Shown: positions 50,707-61,545 of the stretch, piece after piece
Layout of the letters: the number at the start of each line of letters is the position of its first letter
How positions within the stretch are numbered: the first letter of the stretch is position 1
Source of the DNA: Chimonanthus salicifolius
Taxonomy: Eukaryota > Streptophyta > Magnoliopsida > Laurales > Calycanthaceae
Assembly (NCBI GenBank): GCA_013350335.1
Contig: CM023539.1
Span: forward strand, 21,000,448-21,064,447
DNA length: 64,000 nt
Direction of reading: 5' to 3'
The notes under the pieces: generated by a model
Seen by the model: only the letters and a program-made list of their open reading frames with translations
Told to the model about the DNA's origin: nothing
The model's database searches: none
Made by a program: the position numbers and the translations under genes

Positions 50707-50751
50707 CTACGTGTGAACCGTTCTCGTGGACTTTGTTCCACGCACACGTAG
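50707..50751. repeat. U5 double hairpin (S4)
   Basis: Outer arms CTACGTGTG and CACACGTAG (9 bp); an inner hairpin CGTGGA-loop-TCCACG sits against the right arm. Counterparts: E3 3' LTR 57646-57689 (CCATGTGTG/CACACATGG) and S0 15567-15610 (CTATGTGTG/CACACATAG). Confidence 0.7.
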
Positions 50752-52347
50752 GGTTGGCCAGTTAAGGGCCGGGCTTTAGAAGCTCGGACTTAACTCGCGT
50801 CGTGACGTCCGCGCCCTTTGTCACTCGTTATTTTCAAAAAAAAATAGACTCTGATTTCGGTGAAAAGGGGCGGGCATTACAGGCTAAGATGGAGTAGATT
50901 TGAGAGAGAGAGAGATGGGGAGAGGATGTCTCAAGCTTTGGTCTTGAGATGGAGATGGTTCGCCACGCTTGATCTTTCCTTTCTTCTTTTCTTCTCTTCT
51001 AAGTTTTCTTTTTTTTCTTCTTCTTGGAGGTGAGGGACGGCAATGAGAGAGCAAGAGAGGGAGAGAGTGAAAATGAGAATGGGATTTGAGAGATGAGATG
51101 AAAACCATCTCCTTTTGGTTGCTTAAGTTATACTTAACCATTAATTTTCCCACCAACCACATGGGATATTTTTTATGCTTTAATGGTGGTGGTTGGAATA
51201 AACCACCACTAGCCAACGTTTTTGAGCTTTGGAGATGAGGTGGTGCGGTCTCCCATCTTTGACCATTTGACCACCTTTTGGATAGTTTAATCATTTAATT
51301 AATTAGCTAATTAACTTAGGTTAATTAATTCCCACTTAACCTAATTCCACTTTCTTAATTTCCCTCCATGTATCCACCCATGGTTGACCAATTCAACTAT
51401 GGTGGCCGGCCTCACCAATCCTTGGTCCATACGCCACCTCACTTGGTGAGGTGGAGGTGGGTCCCAATCGGCCATGTCACCTTGATCTCTCCATCACCAA
51501 CTTAGATGATTTAAATTTAATTAAATCCATTCCCAACTAATTGGATCACCATTGGGCCCATGGCCCAATTACATTCACCTCCTACCCATTGACCTTAAAG
51601 CTTAAATTATCTTGACCCATTGGGTCCCAAATGGGTACTGGGCCCAATTTGACCATCATTGACCACTTAAATGAATTTAATCAAATCCATGGTCCATTGG
51701 GCCATACTTGGGCTTTTGTCCAAGTTTTGATCCATTTACCATCTATTCCATTAAATTTCCCAATTTCCATCATTAAAACAAATAATAGCCACATATTCAT
51801 TGATTTAAAAATTCCGGGCTATTACAGTAGCCCTGATCGGGAACCTACTGGGCGCTTTGATCTAACACCCTAATTCTATCCTTAGAGGATAATGCAGGAA
51901 AAGGAAAAGGGAAAGAGAAGGTCGAGGACCGAGAGGGGAGCCAAGCTTAAGCGCTTGAATGATAAATGGGATTTCTTTATTACTGTCTTTTGAGTTACAA
52001 TTATGGACATGTAATAGCTAGTAAACTTTGCTATGGTTTGTTTATAGTTTTGACAATGGATGTTTGGATTAAGTTATTATAATAAATGAGACTTGTACTT
52101 GCTACCTATTCATTTTATTTCCACAGTTGGTTTAGTTTATTCCACATGACTTGATTAGTTCTATGTGTGTATTATTATTCATGGTCTAGTCCATGCACAC
52201 ATGGGTGGCCAGTTAAGGGTCGGACTTAGGAAGTCCGAACTTAGCTCGTGTCGTGACGCCGCCCGCTCTCTTCCGGTGTTGTTATTCTATTATTATTAAA
52301 AAAAGAAAAATGGACTCTGATTTCTCGGAGAGGACAGGGCATTTACA

Positions 52348-52362
52348 GTTGGTATCAGACCG
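52348..52362 (+). other. E3 primer-binding site
   Basis: GTTGGTATCAGACCG right after the 5' LTR; one change from the E2 and E1 sites. Confidence 0.88.
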
Positions 52363-52775
52363 AAACGGGAAGTTGAATCATCGAAGTAAGATTAAGACGG
52401 TTTCATGTCTCACTGACAGATAAGAATCCCAACTGACTGACTCTTCGGAGTCCGCTGTCTGGGGGCCGGATTAATTTACGTCGATTGACTCAGACTGAAC
52501 AATCAATCTGAGAGCAACAATGAAAGATAGCAAAGTAAAGTTCAGTCATCATAATTCGATATATCAAAGATAGCAAAGTAGGATGCACTCCCCTGATATC
52601 TCTACATTGAGAAACAAACAACAAGAATTTAGAGATTTCCCCAGAAACAAAAGAAAACAAAGTGTGAAGATTTGGCAATCTCCCCAAACAAAGTACATGA
52701 TATTATACATAAGAAATTCTCCAAAACCAAGATTGGTTTTACTGGAACTACTGTTGTTTTATGTGTTTTATATGT

Positions 52776-52787
52776 TATGATACAGAT
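52776..52787 (+). promoter_or_regulatory. Splice-acceptor-like site before E3 extra ORF
   Basis: T-rich stretch ending GTTATGATACAG|AT, immediately before ATG. E1 has the identical GTTATGATACAG|AT at the same place. Confidence 0.55.
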
Positions 52788-52790
52788 ATG

Positions 52791-53237
52791 ATGAACAACG
52801 TGGAGTATGCGGAGTTGGGGGACAAAAGGACCTCTAGCAATCCAATAGACCTAGTTTCGTCTTCTAACAACTACAGTATGGAAGTTAACGTAGACATTCA
52901 AGAGGGAGACCCTGAGAAGGTTGAAATGATAGCACCTTTTCTAGAAGAACGTAATGGAGAGGGTGAGGACAATGCAAATATTCTTCCAGTTCCTCCTGAA
53001 CTATGGAACCTAGTACAAGCGGTAGTCACTTCCATTCTACAGCAACTCTTGAGCGGAAATGGAGACTCAACCCGCAATAAAACACAGGACCAAAAGGGTC
53101 GGAGTGGGGGACATACTTTTTGCCCTCACAAAAGACTCAGATCCTACTTTTGGAGATCTTCAACCTCTATTAGTTCCACTACAAGTACCTGTTTCCAATG
53201 TGATCAGCCGGGCCATTTCAAAAGAGTGTGCCCATAA
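52791..53237 (+). pseudogene. E3 extra-ORF/Gag fusion
   Basis: 148 codons from the ATG that aligns with E1's extra ORF. Residues 1 to about 48 (MNNVEYAELGDK onward) match the acidic N-terminus of that ORF. Residues from about 64 match the region of Gag just before the capsid, and the last part holds a CCHC knuckle (CFQCDQPGHFKRVC). The zinc knuckles of the extra ORF and the Gag capsid core are deleted. After the stop (TAA, probably from CAA) a second CCHC knuckle follows in frame near 53249, then a protease fragment (SSYAYALFD near 53448), so the knuckle is doubled compared with E1 and E2. It cannot make a particle protein. Whether the fused frame is translated is unknown. Confidence 0.7.
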
Positions 53238-53459
53238 AATGATAGATATCCCCATTCCTGTTTCCGATGTGGTCAGCAGGGCCATTTCAAAAGAGAGTGT
53301 CCACAGAACAAAAGATCTCCTCACTTCAGGGGTTCTCTTCGTCGTTCGGCTCAACTAGCTCTGTTACAAGGATCTGGACGACTGAATATTTCGAATTCTC
53401 CTCCAGAGACGGTGGATCATTCGGTAATTCAAGGTATGGTAGTAATTTGTAGTTCATAT

Positions 53460-54290
53460 GCTTATGCATTATTTGATCTACTACCTTCGCATCTGTTACT
53501 AGCATCGTAGTACAACAAATGCCCACTACACTTACTTTAGTATTCCTTATTAATAAACGATGACGCTTATTGGTGGATATATAGATTCAACAATAGATAT
53601 AGTGGCCCCATGGTAAATGTGATGGATCTATGGATGGATGATTTCCATGAATGGATTATACCCATAGGAGGGTTATATTCATGGATGATTATTAACTATG
53701 GATAGATAGTACTCATTGGTAGATGAGTTGCTAAAAGATTGTTTTCCATGAATGGATTAGACCCATGGGAGGGTTATAGTCATGGGTGAATATTAAACAG
53801 GGATAGATGATATTAACTGAAAAAGTGATACCAGGGATAGATGTATTTAACCATTGGTGATTATTCCCATGGTGGTTTGGATTGATGCCGAGTATCGGTA
53901 TCGTGGAAGTTGGAACAAAAGGTGTTAGTCACATAGTGACATGTGTGAATGAAGATGTGCAAAATTTTGGAGATGTGTTTAACGGAAAAGATAAGTGTCT
54001 GGTGAAACTTGAATGGGAAACTATGGATGACTGCCGAGTTAGACTGATCACCTGGCTCTGTAGTTAGCCAATGGAATTCCACGAAAGTGCAACTAGAAAC
54101 CTAGTTGAAAGGAAATCAGAAAAAGCTTTGAGCATAGGCTCGCATTGACAGTCTACCTCACACAGATAGTAGAGGAAAGAACGTATTGAGCAGGTAAAGT
54201 GAAACAGAGTAGATTGATCTATGTGAGATCACAAATGGCTCACGAGAAAAAGATATAACATGAGACAGAACAAAGGGTGTTGTGAAATAG
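53460..54290 (+). other. E3 unassigned internal stretch
   Basis: No recognisable pol. A loose duplication, TTTCCATGAATGGATTA with following GGGAGGGTTATA, appears at about 53630 and 53743. A short frame at 53882-54067 has no known motif. Confidence 0.4.
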
Positions 54291-54396
54291 AGCGATTCAG
54301 TTCGTAAAAGTGGTATGGGACAGACATGGTGTTGAAAAGGCCACATGGGAACTTGAATCGAAGAAGAGAACAGCTCACCCCGAATTGTTTATGTAA
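54291..54396 (+). pseudogene. E3 chromodomain end
   Basis: KVVWDRHGVEKATWE then HPELFM and TAA at 54394-54396, the same C-terminus as E1. All upstream integrase is missing. Confidence 0.8.
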
Positions 54397-54442
54397 TTTT
54401 TTTTGGAACCCTATTTCGTTCGATTTTCGGGACGAAAATTTT

Positions 54443-54453
54443 AAAAAAGAGGG
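54443..54453 (+). other. E3 polypurine tract
   Basis: AAAAAAGAGGG, followed by TTATAT and the 3' LTR. Matches the E1 tract. Confidence 0.8.
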
Positions 54454-54459
54454 TTATAT

Positions 54460-57400
54460 TGTAACACCCCCATTTCTCAATAATATGAATATTTATGAAA
54501 ATTCCACTGGATTGGTGAATTTAATAAATGTGATTGTAAATGAGCAAGTGGTAGGGCCCATTGTTCAAATTAAGACCATATGAACATATTATAAGGGTCA
54601 ATTTATCATGAGTGGGTAATGAACATCAAATTGGGTCAATATGGTTAATTGGGTCAAAGGACCCAATTGGGACCCAATGGGTCATAATTGACTTGTTTGA
54701 CCATTGGGTGAGCCCAAATTTAACGGGGTTAAGCTGAAATGATTGGAAATTAAATGGAGCATAAATGAGTAGGCTTGATACACATATGAAAATCACATGC
54801 AAATGGCAAAAACAACCCATAATTGGGTCATGGCGCCAATTGGGTCAATGAGCCAAATGGGGACCCAATGGGTCGTGTTGACCATGTGGACCACAGTTGA
54901 ACGTGTGGACTCTCAAGTGAGTTCAAATATGACTCAAATCAGGTGGAGTTGGGACTGAAGTGAGTTGGAATTAAATCAAGTAATGAGTTGACTCAAATGC
55001 ATTAAGTGAAGTGAGTTGGGTGAGTTGAGTTGGAAATCAAAGGGACCTTGAGTTCAAATGAGTCAACGGGAGATGAGGAGTTGCCATAACCTCAAACATC
55101 ATCAAGAGAACAAGTTCTACACGTTGGTGTGTTGGAATTAAATGTGTAATGAATGGAAACCAATGAAATGAGATAAAAATCTCATGGGAATTGGGAGGGT
55201 TTCCATCTCATATGGAAACCCAAGGCCCAATGTTGGGAGTGCCAAGGGGTGCTTTGCTTGGCAGCAAGTGACTCCTTGGTTTGAGCAAGATTTGATGAGG
55301 ATTAATGAGAGGTTATGGGGCTGTTTAACAAAAGCAACAAACCCCATCACTTGGCCGAATTTGTCAATTGCAAAACCTTAGAATTCTCATCTCTTTCCCT
55401 CTCTCAAGAATATATCTCCTTGGCCGAACCAGCTATTGGTGTTTTTCACCATTGATCAAGCACCTACTCGGCTAGAGACTAAGGAAGAAAGAGGGAAGGA
55501 AGCAAAGGGCAAAGGCAAGAAGAAAAGCTTGGAAAATTGGTAAGTAATCCATCGAGTTTTTATCGTCAAATGGGTTAAATGGAATATGATTTGGCCATGA
55601 GATGGCCGAATCTACCAAGGGTTTGGAGTATGTATTTTGATGTTTAAAAGATAGCAAACATGGACCATAGGGTTCGGCCACTTTGGTTGGCCGAACCCCT
55701 TTAAATATTATCGTTATGATTGATGGTTTTTGTAAGTTAAAACCATGCAAAATGATGGACTGTTTTGGATGTTTTATTTAGACCTAAGATGCAAGTTGAA
55801 AGGGTGTTTAAATCATGTATTTGGATGTCATGATTTGGCCATGGAATGGCCAAATACATCAAGGGTTTAAACCTTGGATAAAGGTTGTTTAAAATGGTAA
55901 AAATGTATCATTGGGTTCAACCATTGGAGATATGGTTACTGTTTTGGGTCAGCCATTGGATGGCTGAACCATGTAGTTATCATGGTTAAAGAGTAGAGCC
56001 TAAGTTAAGTACATATGATGGAATCATTGAACCAAGGGAACCATTGGGTTCGGCCATGTGTATGGCCGAATCCCGTGGACCATTTTATGGTTTATTTGGA
56101 GTGGAAATTATAGATGGATTGTAGTATGAAAATGGATAGAAATGAAGAACCATTGGGTTCAGCCATATGTATGGCCGAACCCCATGAAGTGACTTTGGAG
56201 GACTTAAGGATTTGTGGAATCAAGAAAATGACGGAAGATTAAGGACTAGTTAATCACATGGATAAATTGGTAAATAGACTTAATTATGAAAGATTAGAAG
56301 ACCCAAATTGAATTGGTGAGGTTCGGCCAAGTTGTATGGCCGAACCCTACCAAGTTATGTTTCAAGGGTAAAGTGTTTAAGGGTTGATCCAATGCAAAGG
56401 AAGATTAAATCCTAAGCTGGTGTGGTTCGGTCATGAGTATGGCCGAACCCCGCAAGATGATTTATGGGATCCAAACTTGATTAGAAATCAAGAAGATTAA
56501 GTATTGACTTGCTGTTACATAACAAGGTAACGGAACGTGAACGGCGTGCGGGTCGTGATCGGGTAAAGCTTAAAAGGAACGGACACTTGAGCGAAGTTTC
56601 CGTAGGTTTTCCTACCTACTTGTAACCGCTGTTATATTGGTTTTATCATGGTTTTTATAAGTTATGTTGTTATTGATATTATGTTTCAAATTGGTTTTGA
56701 ATGATGAGATGTGTATTTACAAATGACATACATATACATTGACATCTCATGCATGGCATGGGGTGATGATTATGGAGTACCGTGACTTGAGAGTCCCAAT
56801 GAAAGAACACTGTGATATAACTCAATGATGAGAGTCCTATTCAGAGGAAATGTGGATTACTCTGGATTACCTTATCATGAGAGTCCCAATGAAAGAACAC
56901 TGTGATATAACTCAATGATGAAAGTTCTATTCAGAGGAAATGTGGATTACTCTGGATTACCTTGTGATGAGAGTCCCAATGAAAGAACACTGTGATATAA
57001 GTCAATGATGAGAGTCATATTCAGAGGAAATGTGGATTACTCTGGATTACCTTGTCATGAGAGTCCCAATGAAATAATTCTGTGATGTAACTCATTGATG
57101 AGAGTCCTATTCAGAGGAAATGTGGATTACTCTGGATTAGCTTGTCATGAGAGTCCCAAAGAAAGAACACTGTGAAATAACTTGATGGCTGTGTATACTT
57201 GTGGTGGGTGGGACTCATTACATTTGCACTTACATACGTAGCATTGATTTCAGATGTTTTTGATGATCAAATATTATGATATAAGCATGTTTTTATATAC
57301 TAACTATGTGGTAGCCCTGATCGGGAACCTACTGGGCGAGTTGATCTAACTCCCTAATTCTATCCTTAGAGGATAATGCAGGAAAAGGAAAAGGGAAAGA

Positions 57401-57830
57401 GAAGGTCGAGGACCGAGAGGGGAGCCAAGCTTAAGCGCTTGAATGATAAATGGGATTTCTTTATTACTGTCTTTTGAGTTACAATTATGGACATGTAATA
57501 GATAGTAAACTTTGCTATGGTTTGTTTATTAGTTTTGACAATGGATGTTTGGATTAAGTTATTATAATAAATGAGACTTATACTTGCTATCTATTCAGTT
57601 TATTTCCACAGTTGGTTTAGTTTATTCCACATGACTTGATTAGTTCCATGTGTGTATTATTATTCATGGTCTAGTCCATGCACACATGGGTGGCCAATTA
57701 AGGGTCAGACTTAGGAAGTCCGAACTTAGCTCGTGTCGTGACGCCGCCTGCTCTTTTAGGTGTTGTTATTCTATTATTATTAAAAAAAGAAAATTGGACT
57801 CTGATTTCTCGGAGAGGGTGGGGCATTACA
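54460..57830 (+). repeat. E3 3' LTR
   Basis: 3,371 bp. Compared with the 5' LTR it lacks about 265 bp (near 55918) and about 165 bp (near 56340), both at GGTTCGGCC hairpins, and has one more 90-bp unit. CATGCATG at 56748, donor-like GTAAGT at 55540. Confidence 0.9.
56779..57170. repeat. 90-bp tandem array, E3 3' LTR
   Basis: Four full units and a partial one (starts 56779, 56869, 56959, 57049, 57139), against three and a partial in the 5' LTR. Confidence 0.9.
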
Positions 57831-58527
57831 TCTGTCATCTTAATAGGAATGAAATGCGCAGACTTGGTCAGTCGGTCTACCACGACCCATATGGCATCAT
57901 TGCCCTTTGAAGATCTTGGCAACCCGGCACAAAATCCATGTAAATGTGCTCCCATTTCTATTCTGGCACTGATAAGGGTTTGAGTAACCCTGGTGGCTTT
58001 TGATGTTTAGTCTTAACTTGCTGACAAGTTAAACAATGTGCCACGAATTCCGCCACATCCCTTTTTAGTCGGTGCCACCAATAATGCCTTTTCAGATCGT
58101 GATACATTTTGGTGCTGCCCGGATGAATGGAGAGATTGGATTGATGTGCCTCAATCAATAGCTCTTTCCTACAGCTCATTGGCATATATACTCTTCCTTG
58201 GAATAAAAGACCATGTCCTGGTCGTAATTCCCATTCCGGTATGACTACGCTAGTGGACATCTTGGCCCATATCTCCTCCACTTTCGGATCTACTCGTTGT
58301 TCTTGTTCAATCTTGGTGACCATATTGGACCGTATGATTAAATTATACATACTCCCATGGTTGTTGATATAAAGATTGAACACTCGAATGGTGTTTAGCA
58401 TCTCCCATTCTGTTCTGATCAAGCATGCTACCGATGCATGTGATAGGCGGCTGAGGGCATCCGCTACCTTGTTTGCCTTGCCTGGATGATATCGAAGGGC
58501 GAACTCATAATCCGCCAGATACTCCAT
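57831..58527 (-). pseudogene. E1 integrase, N-terminal half
   Basis: Minus strand. Start of integrase: HHCC zinc finger (HQSNLSIHPG with the following CLTCQQVK), then the first catalytic region (WVVVDRLTKSAHFIP). TAG at 57958-57960, probably from TGG, and a frameshift near 57920 break it. It continues in the segment at 41060, on the other side of E3, with no bases lost apart from the target duplication. Confidence 0.88.
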
Positions 58528-58557
58528 CCATCTATGCTGCCTTAGATTGAGCTCCTT

Positions 58558-59853
58558 CTAATCAAATAAATATTTCAAACTCTTATGATCAGAAAATACC
58601 TCAAATTTCTCGCTGTAGAGATAGTGTCTCCAACTTTTGAGAGCGAACACCACTGCGGCTAGCTCCAGATCATGTGTGGGATAAAGACGTTCGTGAATCT
58701 TTAACTGCCTTGAACCATATGCCACCACACGATGACTTTGCATGAGTGAACACCCTAGCCCCTCTCTTGAAGCATCGCATTGTACTTCATATCCTTTGCC
58801 TCTTTCCGGTAAAATTAAAATAGGAGCAGTTGTAAGTTTAGATTTCAGCTCCTCAAACCTTCGGTTGCACTGATTTGACCACTCATACTTGACTCCTTTC
58901 TGAGTGAGTCGAGTCAATGGAGATGCTATTTTGGAAAAATCCATGATAAATTTCTGATAATAACCCGCCAATCCTAAAACACTACGGATTTCGGTTACAT
59001 TCTTTGGCGCTATCCAGTCTTTCACTACCGCCACCTTAGCCGGATCCACGGCTATTCCTTCCTCGGATATAACATGTCTCAAGAAATTTACTTGAGATAG
59101 TTAGAACTCACACTTACTGGCCTTGGCATACAGCTTATTCTGCCTCAAAGTATTCAAGACTATCCGTAGGTGCTCTGCATGTTCCTCCTGACTCTTGGAA
59201 TAGATCAGGATATCGTCAATGAACACAATTACAAACTGGTTCAGATACCGACGGAAGATCCTGTTCATTAAGTCCATGAACACAGCCGGCGCATTTGTGA
59301 GTCCAAATGGCATGACTACAAACTCGTATAGTCCATACCGCGTCCTGAAGGCTGTCTTCTCTATATCTTCCTCCCTAACTCGGATTTGATGATAACCAGA
59401 CATCAAATCAATCTTTGAAAAATGGCTAGAACCCCTCAATTGATCGAATAAATCATCGATCCTGGGTAGAGGGTACTTGTTCCGGACTGTTAGATGATTC
59501 AGCTTCCGATAATCTACACACATTCGGAGTGAACCGTCCTTCTTCTTTACAAACAGCACTGGAGCTCCCCATGACGATGTACTGTTTCGGATGCAACCCA
59601 GCCTGAGCAGTTCATCAATCTGCTTCTTTAGCTCCGACATTTCTGCTGGCGCCATCCGATAATGTGGTAATGACACTGGTGCAGTGCCAGGGTATAACTT
59701 GATTTCGAAATTAAGCTTCCTCATGGGTGGTAAACCAGGGAGTACTTTTGGAAACACATCCGCAAATTCTTTTACAATTGCCAAAAGTTTAGTAATTGGT
59801 GCTTTATTTATAATGATATTATTCAATACCACGTGGTTCAACCCTTCCTGCAA
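58558..59853 (-). pseudogene. E1 reverse transcriptase and RNase H
   Basis: Minus strand. [40 protein letters not shown] and the catalytic [10 protein letters not shown] are all present (59.2-59.6 kb). RNase H follows with the CDASREGLG and THDLELAA blocks and DHKSLKYLF (58.56-58.85 kb). TAA at 59101-59103 sits where a tryptophan is expected after CEF, and TAG at 58558-58560 replaces the glutamine expected after YLFD. No frameshift across the two domains. In an intact element this unit copies RNA into cDNA and removes the template. Confidence 0.92.
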
Positions 59854-59901
59854 TCCACTTTGCTAGTCTGCACGAACCACATATTGCTTTCCTTCGGGTG
59901 A

Positions 59902-61545
59902 CTAGAATGTCACTCTTCGGCGATAACAGTCAATGTTAGCCTGGAACTTAGCCAACCAATTCATGCCGAAGATTATATCATACTCTGTCATGTCAAGTAC
60001 TAGATAAATGAACTCAAATCTGAGTCCAGCTAGTTCAGTATTAACTGCCGTGCATATAAGTCCCAATGCCGAGTCTCCTACAGGGGGCACAATTGTGAGT
60101 GTTGTGGCTAATTTTTGAACTAAGGTACCGGTAGCAGTTATAAATAATGCAGCTATAAAGGAGTGTGAAGCTCCATAATCAAATAGTGCGTATGCATAAG
60201 AACTACTCACTACCGCCATACCTTGAATCACCGCATGATCCTCATCCTCTGGAGAAGTTAAAGTAAACAATCGTCCAACTCCACTAGGATAAGGCACCCA
60301 TCTTGCCTGGTTATACGTCCTGCCACCTCTGGAGTTAACTGGTCTTGCCGGTGGACAGAATGATCCCCTGGAGTATGTCAGCTTGTTGAGCTTTGGACAG
60401 TCTTTCTTAAAGTGACCTAGCTGATCACAGTGGAAGCATGTGCTCACTCTTCTAGAAGCCTGAGTGACTGCTACAGATTGGGAGGGCTGATTGGGACGAA
60501 AAGCCCCAGTAGATCCAACAGATGGCGAGGGTCTGCTGAAGTTCGGTCGAAACTTCTTGTTGGGTTGATACGTACCCCTCCCACTCGGCGCTCGACGGTT
60601 GTCCACTCTTGTGAACTCAGCCAATTCTTGCTCAACAATGGTGGCTCTGCTGACCACTTCCGCCAGCATAGCTGCTTTTAACACGGTTACTCTGGCCCTA
60701 ATGTTTGGCCGCAACTCACGCTCAAACTTACGAGCCTGCCGGTACTCCGTATCCACTATGTAGAACGCATAGATTGATAGACTGAGGAATTCCCGGTGGT
60801 ACTCAGCTACTGTCATCGAGCCTTGCACTAATGACAAAAAGGATTGGATTTGGCATTCATTTTCTTCTTCCGGGAAATATTGATCTAGAAACGTCGCTGA
60901 GAATTGCTCCCAGGTCATAGCGGTCCTTTCTCTTTCTGGCACACGTGCCTGCTGTTTCTCCACTACTTCCCACCACCTACCAGCATCATCTATCAGCTGT
61001 GATGTAGCCAATAGAATCTTGTGGGCATGACTCGTGATGTTTAGCAGAGTCAATATTTGGGAGATTTTCTTCAGCCAGTTCTCCGCTCCAACAGGCCCTT
61101 CTCTCCCCTTAAAGTAAGGAGGGCGCTGTTGTTGAAAGTCTCTGACCATATTCCGGTCATTAGCCTCACTCGTGCTTCCACCTCCATTCATATGTTGTTA
61201 GAGGATAGAAGTAACTACTACTTGTACCAAGCTCTGTAGTTTAGGAGGCACGAATGGTAAACTCACGTTGCTGTTGCTGTTCTCTTCTTCCTCCCGTCGA
61301 TATGAATGTTCACCATCCTCCTCTTCTCGCCGAGAGTGTTGTGATTCTTCCTCATGTACTGATTTCTCCCTATCATGTACTGATTTCTCCTTATCACGTA
61401 CCGATGGCTCCTTCTCATGTACCACTTTCTCCTTCCCTTTATCGTTTTGTCGAGTCTTTCTTTTTGGAGCCGTTTCGCCAAAGCCAATTTGTAATACTTT
61501 CTCCTTTCCCTTCTGATTCTTTGGGATCTTTTTCTATGGTGCCAT
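59902..61545 (-). pseudogene. E1 Gag and protease
   Basis: Minus strand, single frame from ATG at 61545. A lysine-rich N-terminus, then a charged stretch rich in E, K and H at 61.26-61.45 kb; capsid region 60.7-61.15 kb; one CCHC knuckle (CFHCDQLGHFKKDC near 60435); aspartic protease ALFDYGASHSF near 60190, in which the active-site serine is tyrosine (usual DSGA reads DYGA). Nonsense codons: TAG at 61534-61536 (fourth codon), TAA at 61198-61200, TAG at 59902-59904, TAG at 59863-59865. The frame runs on into RT without a shift. Gag and pol of this family are made as one polyprotein. Confidence 0.9.

Larger units (their letters stand above)
46946..50881 (+). mobile_element. Solo LTR S4 (plus), 3.94 kb
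   Basis: Starts TGTAATGGCCCAGAATTTG, ends GGGGCGGGCATTACA. Target duplication GGCTA at 46941-46945 and 50882-50886. Third level of nesting (in S3, in E3, in E1). It splits the purine-rich leader of S3. Donor-like GTAAGT at 48023. It carries the 48-bp hairpin array (49.86-50.23 kb). Confidence 0.93.
44268..51826 (-). mobile_element. Solo LTR S3 (minus), carries S4
   Basis: Minus-strand start TGTAATAGCCCGGAATTTTT at 51826, end at 44268. Target duplication GTAGC at 44263-44267 and 51827-51831. Own sequence about 3.62 kb after removing S4. Same LTR group as S1. Contains CCACCTCA-CTTGG-TGAGGTGG (51433-51453), CATGCATG (45130), three array units (44.93-45.11 kb) and the donor-like site (46817, minus). 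Confidence 0.92.
41061..52347 (+). repeat. E3 5' LTR (interrupted by S3)
   Basis: Own segments 41061-44267 and 51832-52347, about 3.72 kb. Starts TGTAACATCACAATTTC. Donor-like GTAAGT at 42156. Contains the empty target of S1 near 43270, which shows what the S1 site looked like before insertion. Confidence 0.9.
41061..57830 (+). mobile_element. E3: chromovirus with collapsed internal region
   Basis: Inserted in E1 integrase, target duplication TCCGT (41056-41060) / TCTGT (57831-57835). 5' LTR 41061-52347 (carries S3 and S4), PBS, extra-ORF/gag fusion, about 1.1 kb unassigned, chromodomain end, PPT, 3' LTR 54460-57830. Internal region is only 2.1 kb; RT, RNase H and the integrase core are missing. 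Same LTR group as E1, opposite strand. Confidence 0.9.

Noticed and set aside
50884..51294. 136-codon minus-strand frame rich in K, R and S
   Set aside because: Falls on the purine-rich LTR leader of S3, which also gives similar frames in S1 and S4.
54460..57830. E3 3' LTR as a separate solo LTR
   Set aside because: A PPT precedes it, and the target duplication pairs its right end with the left end of 41061.
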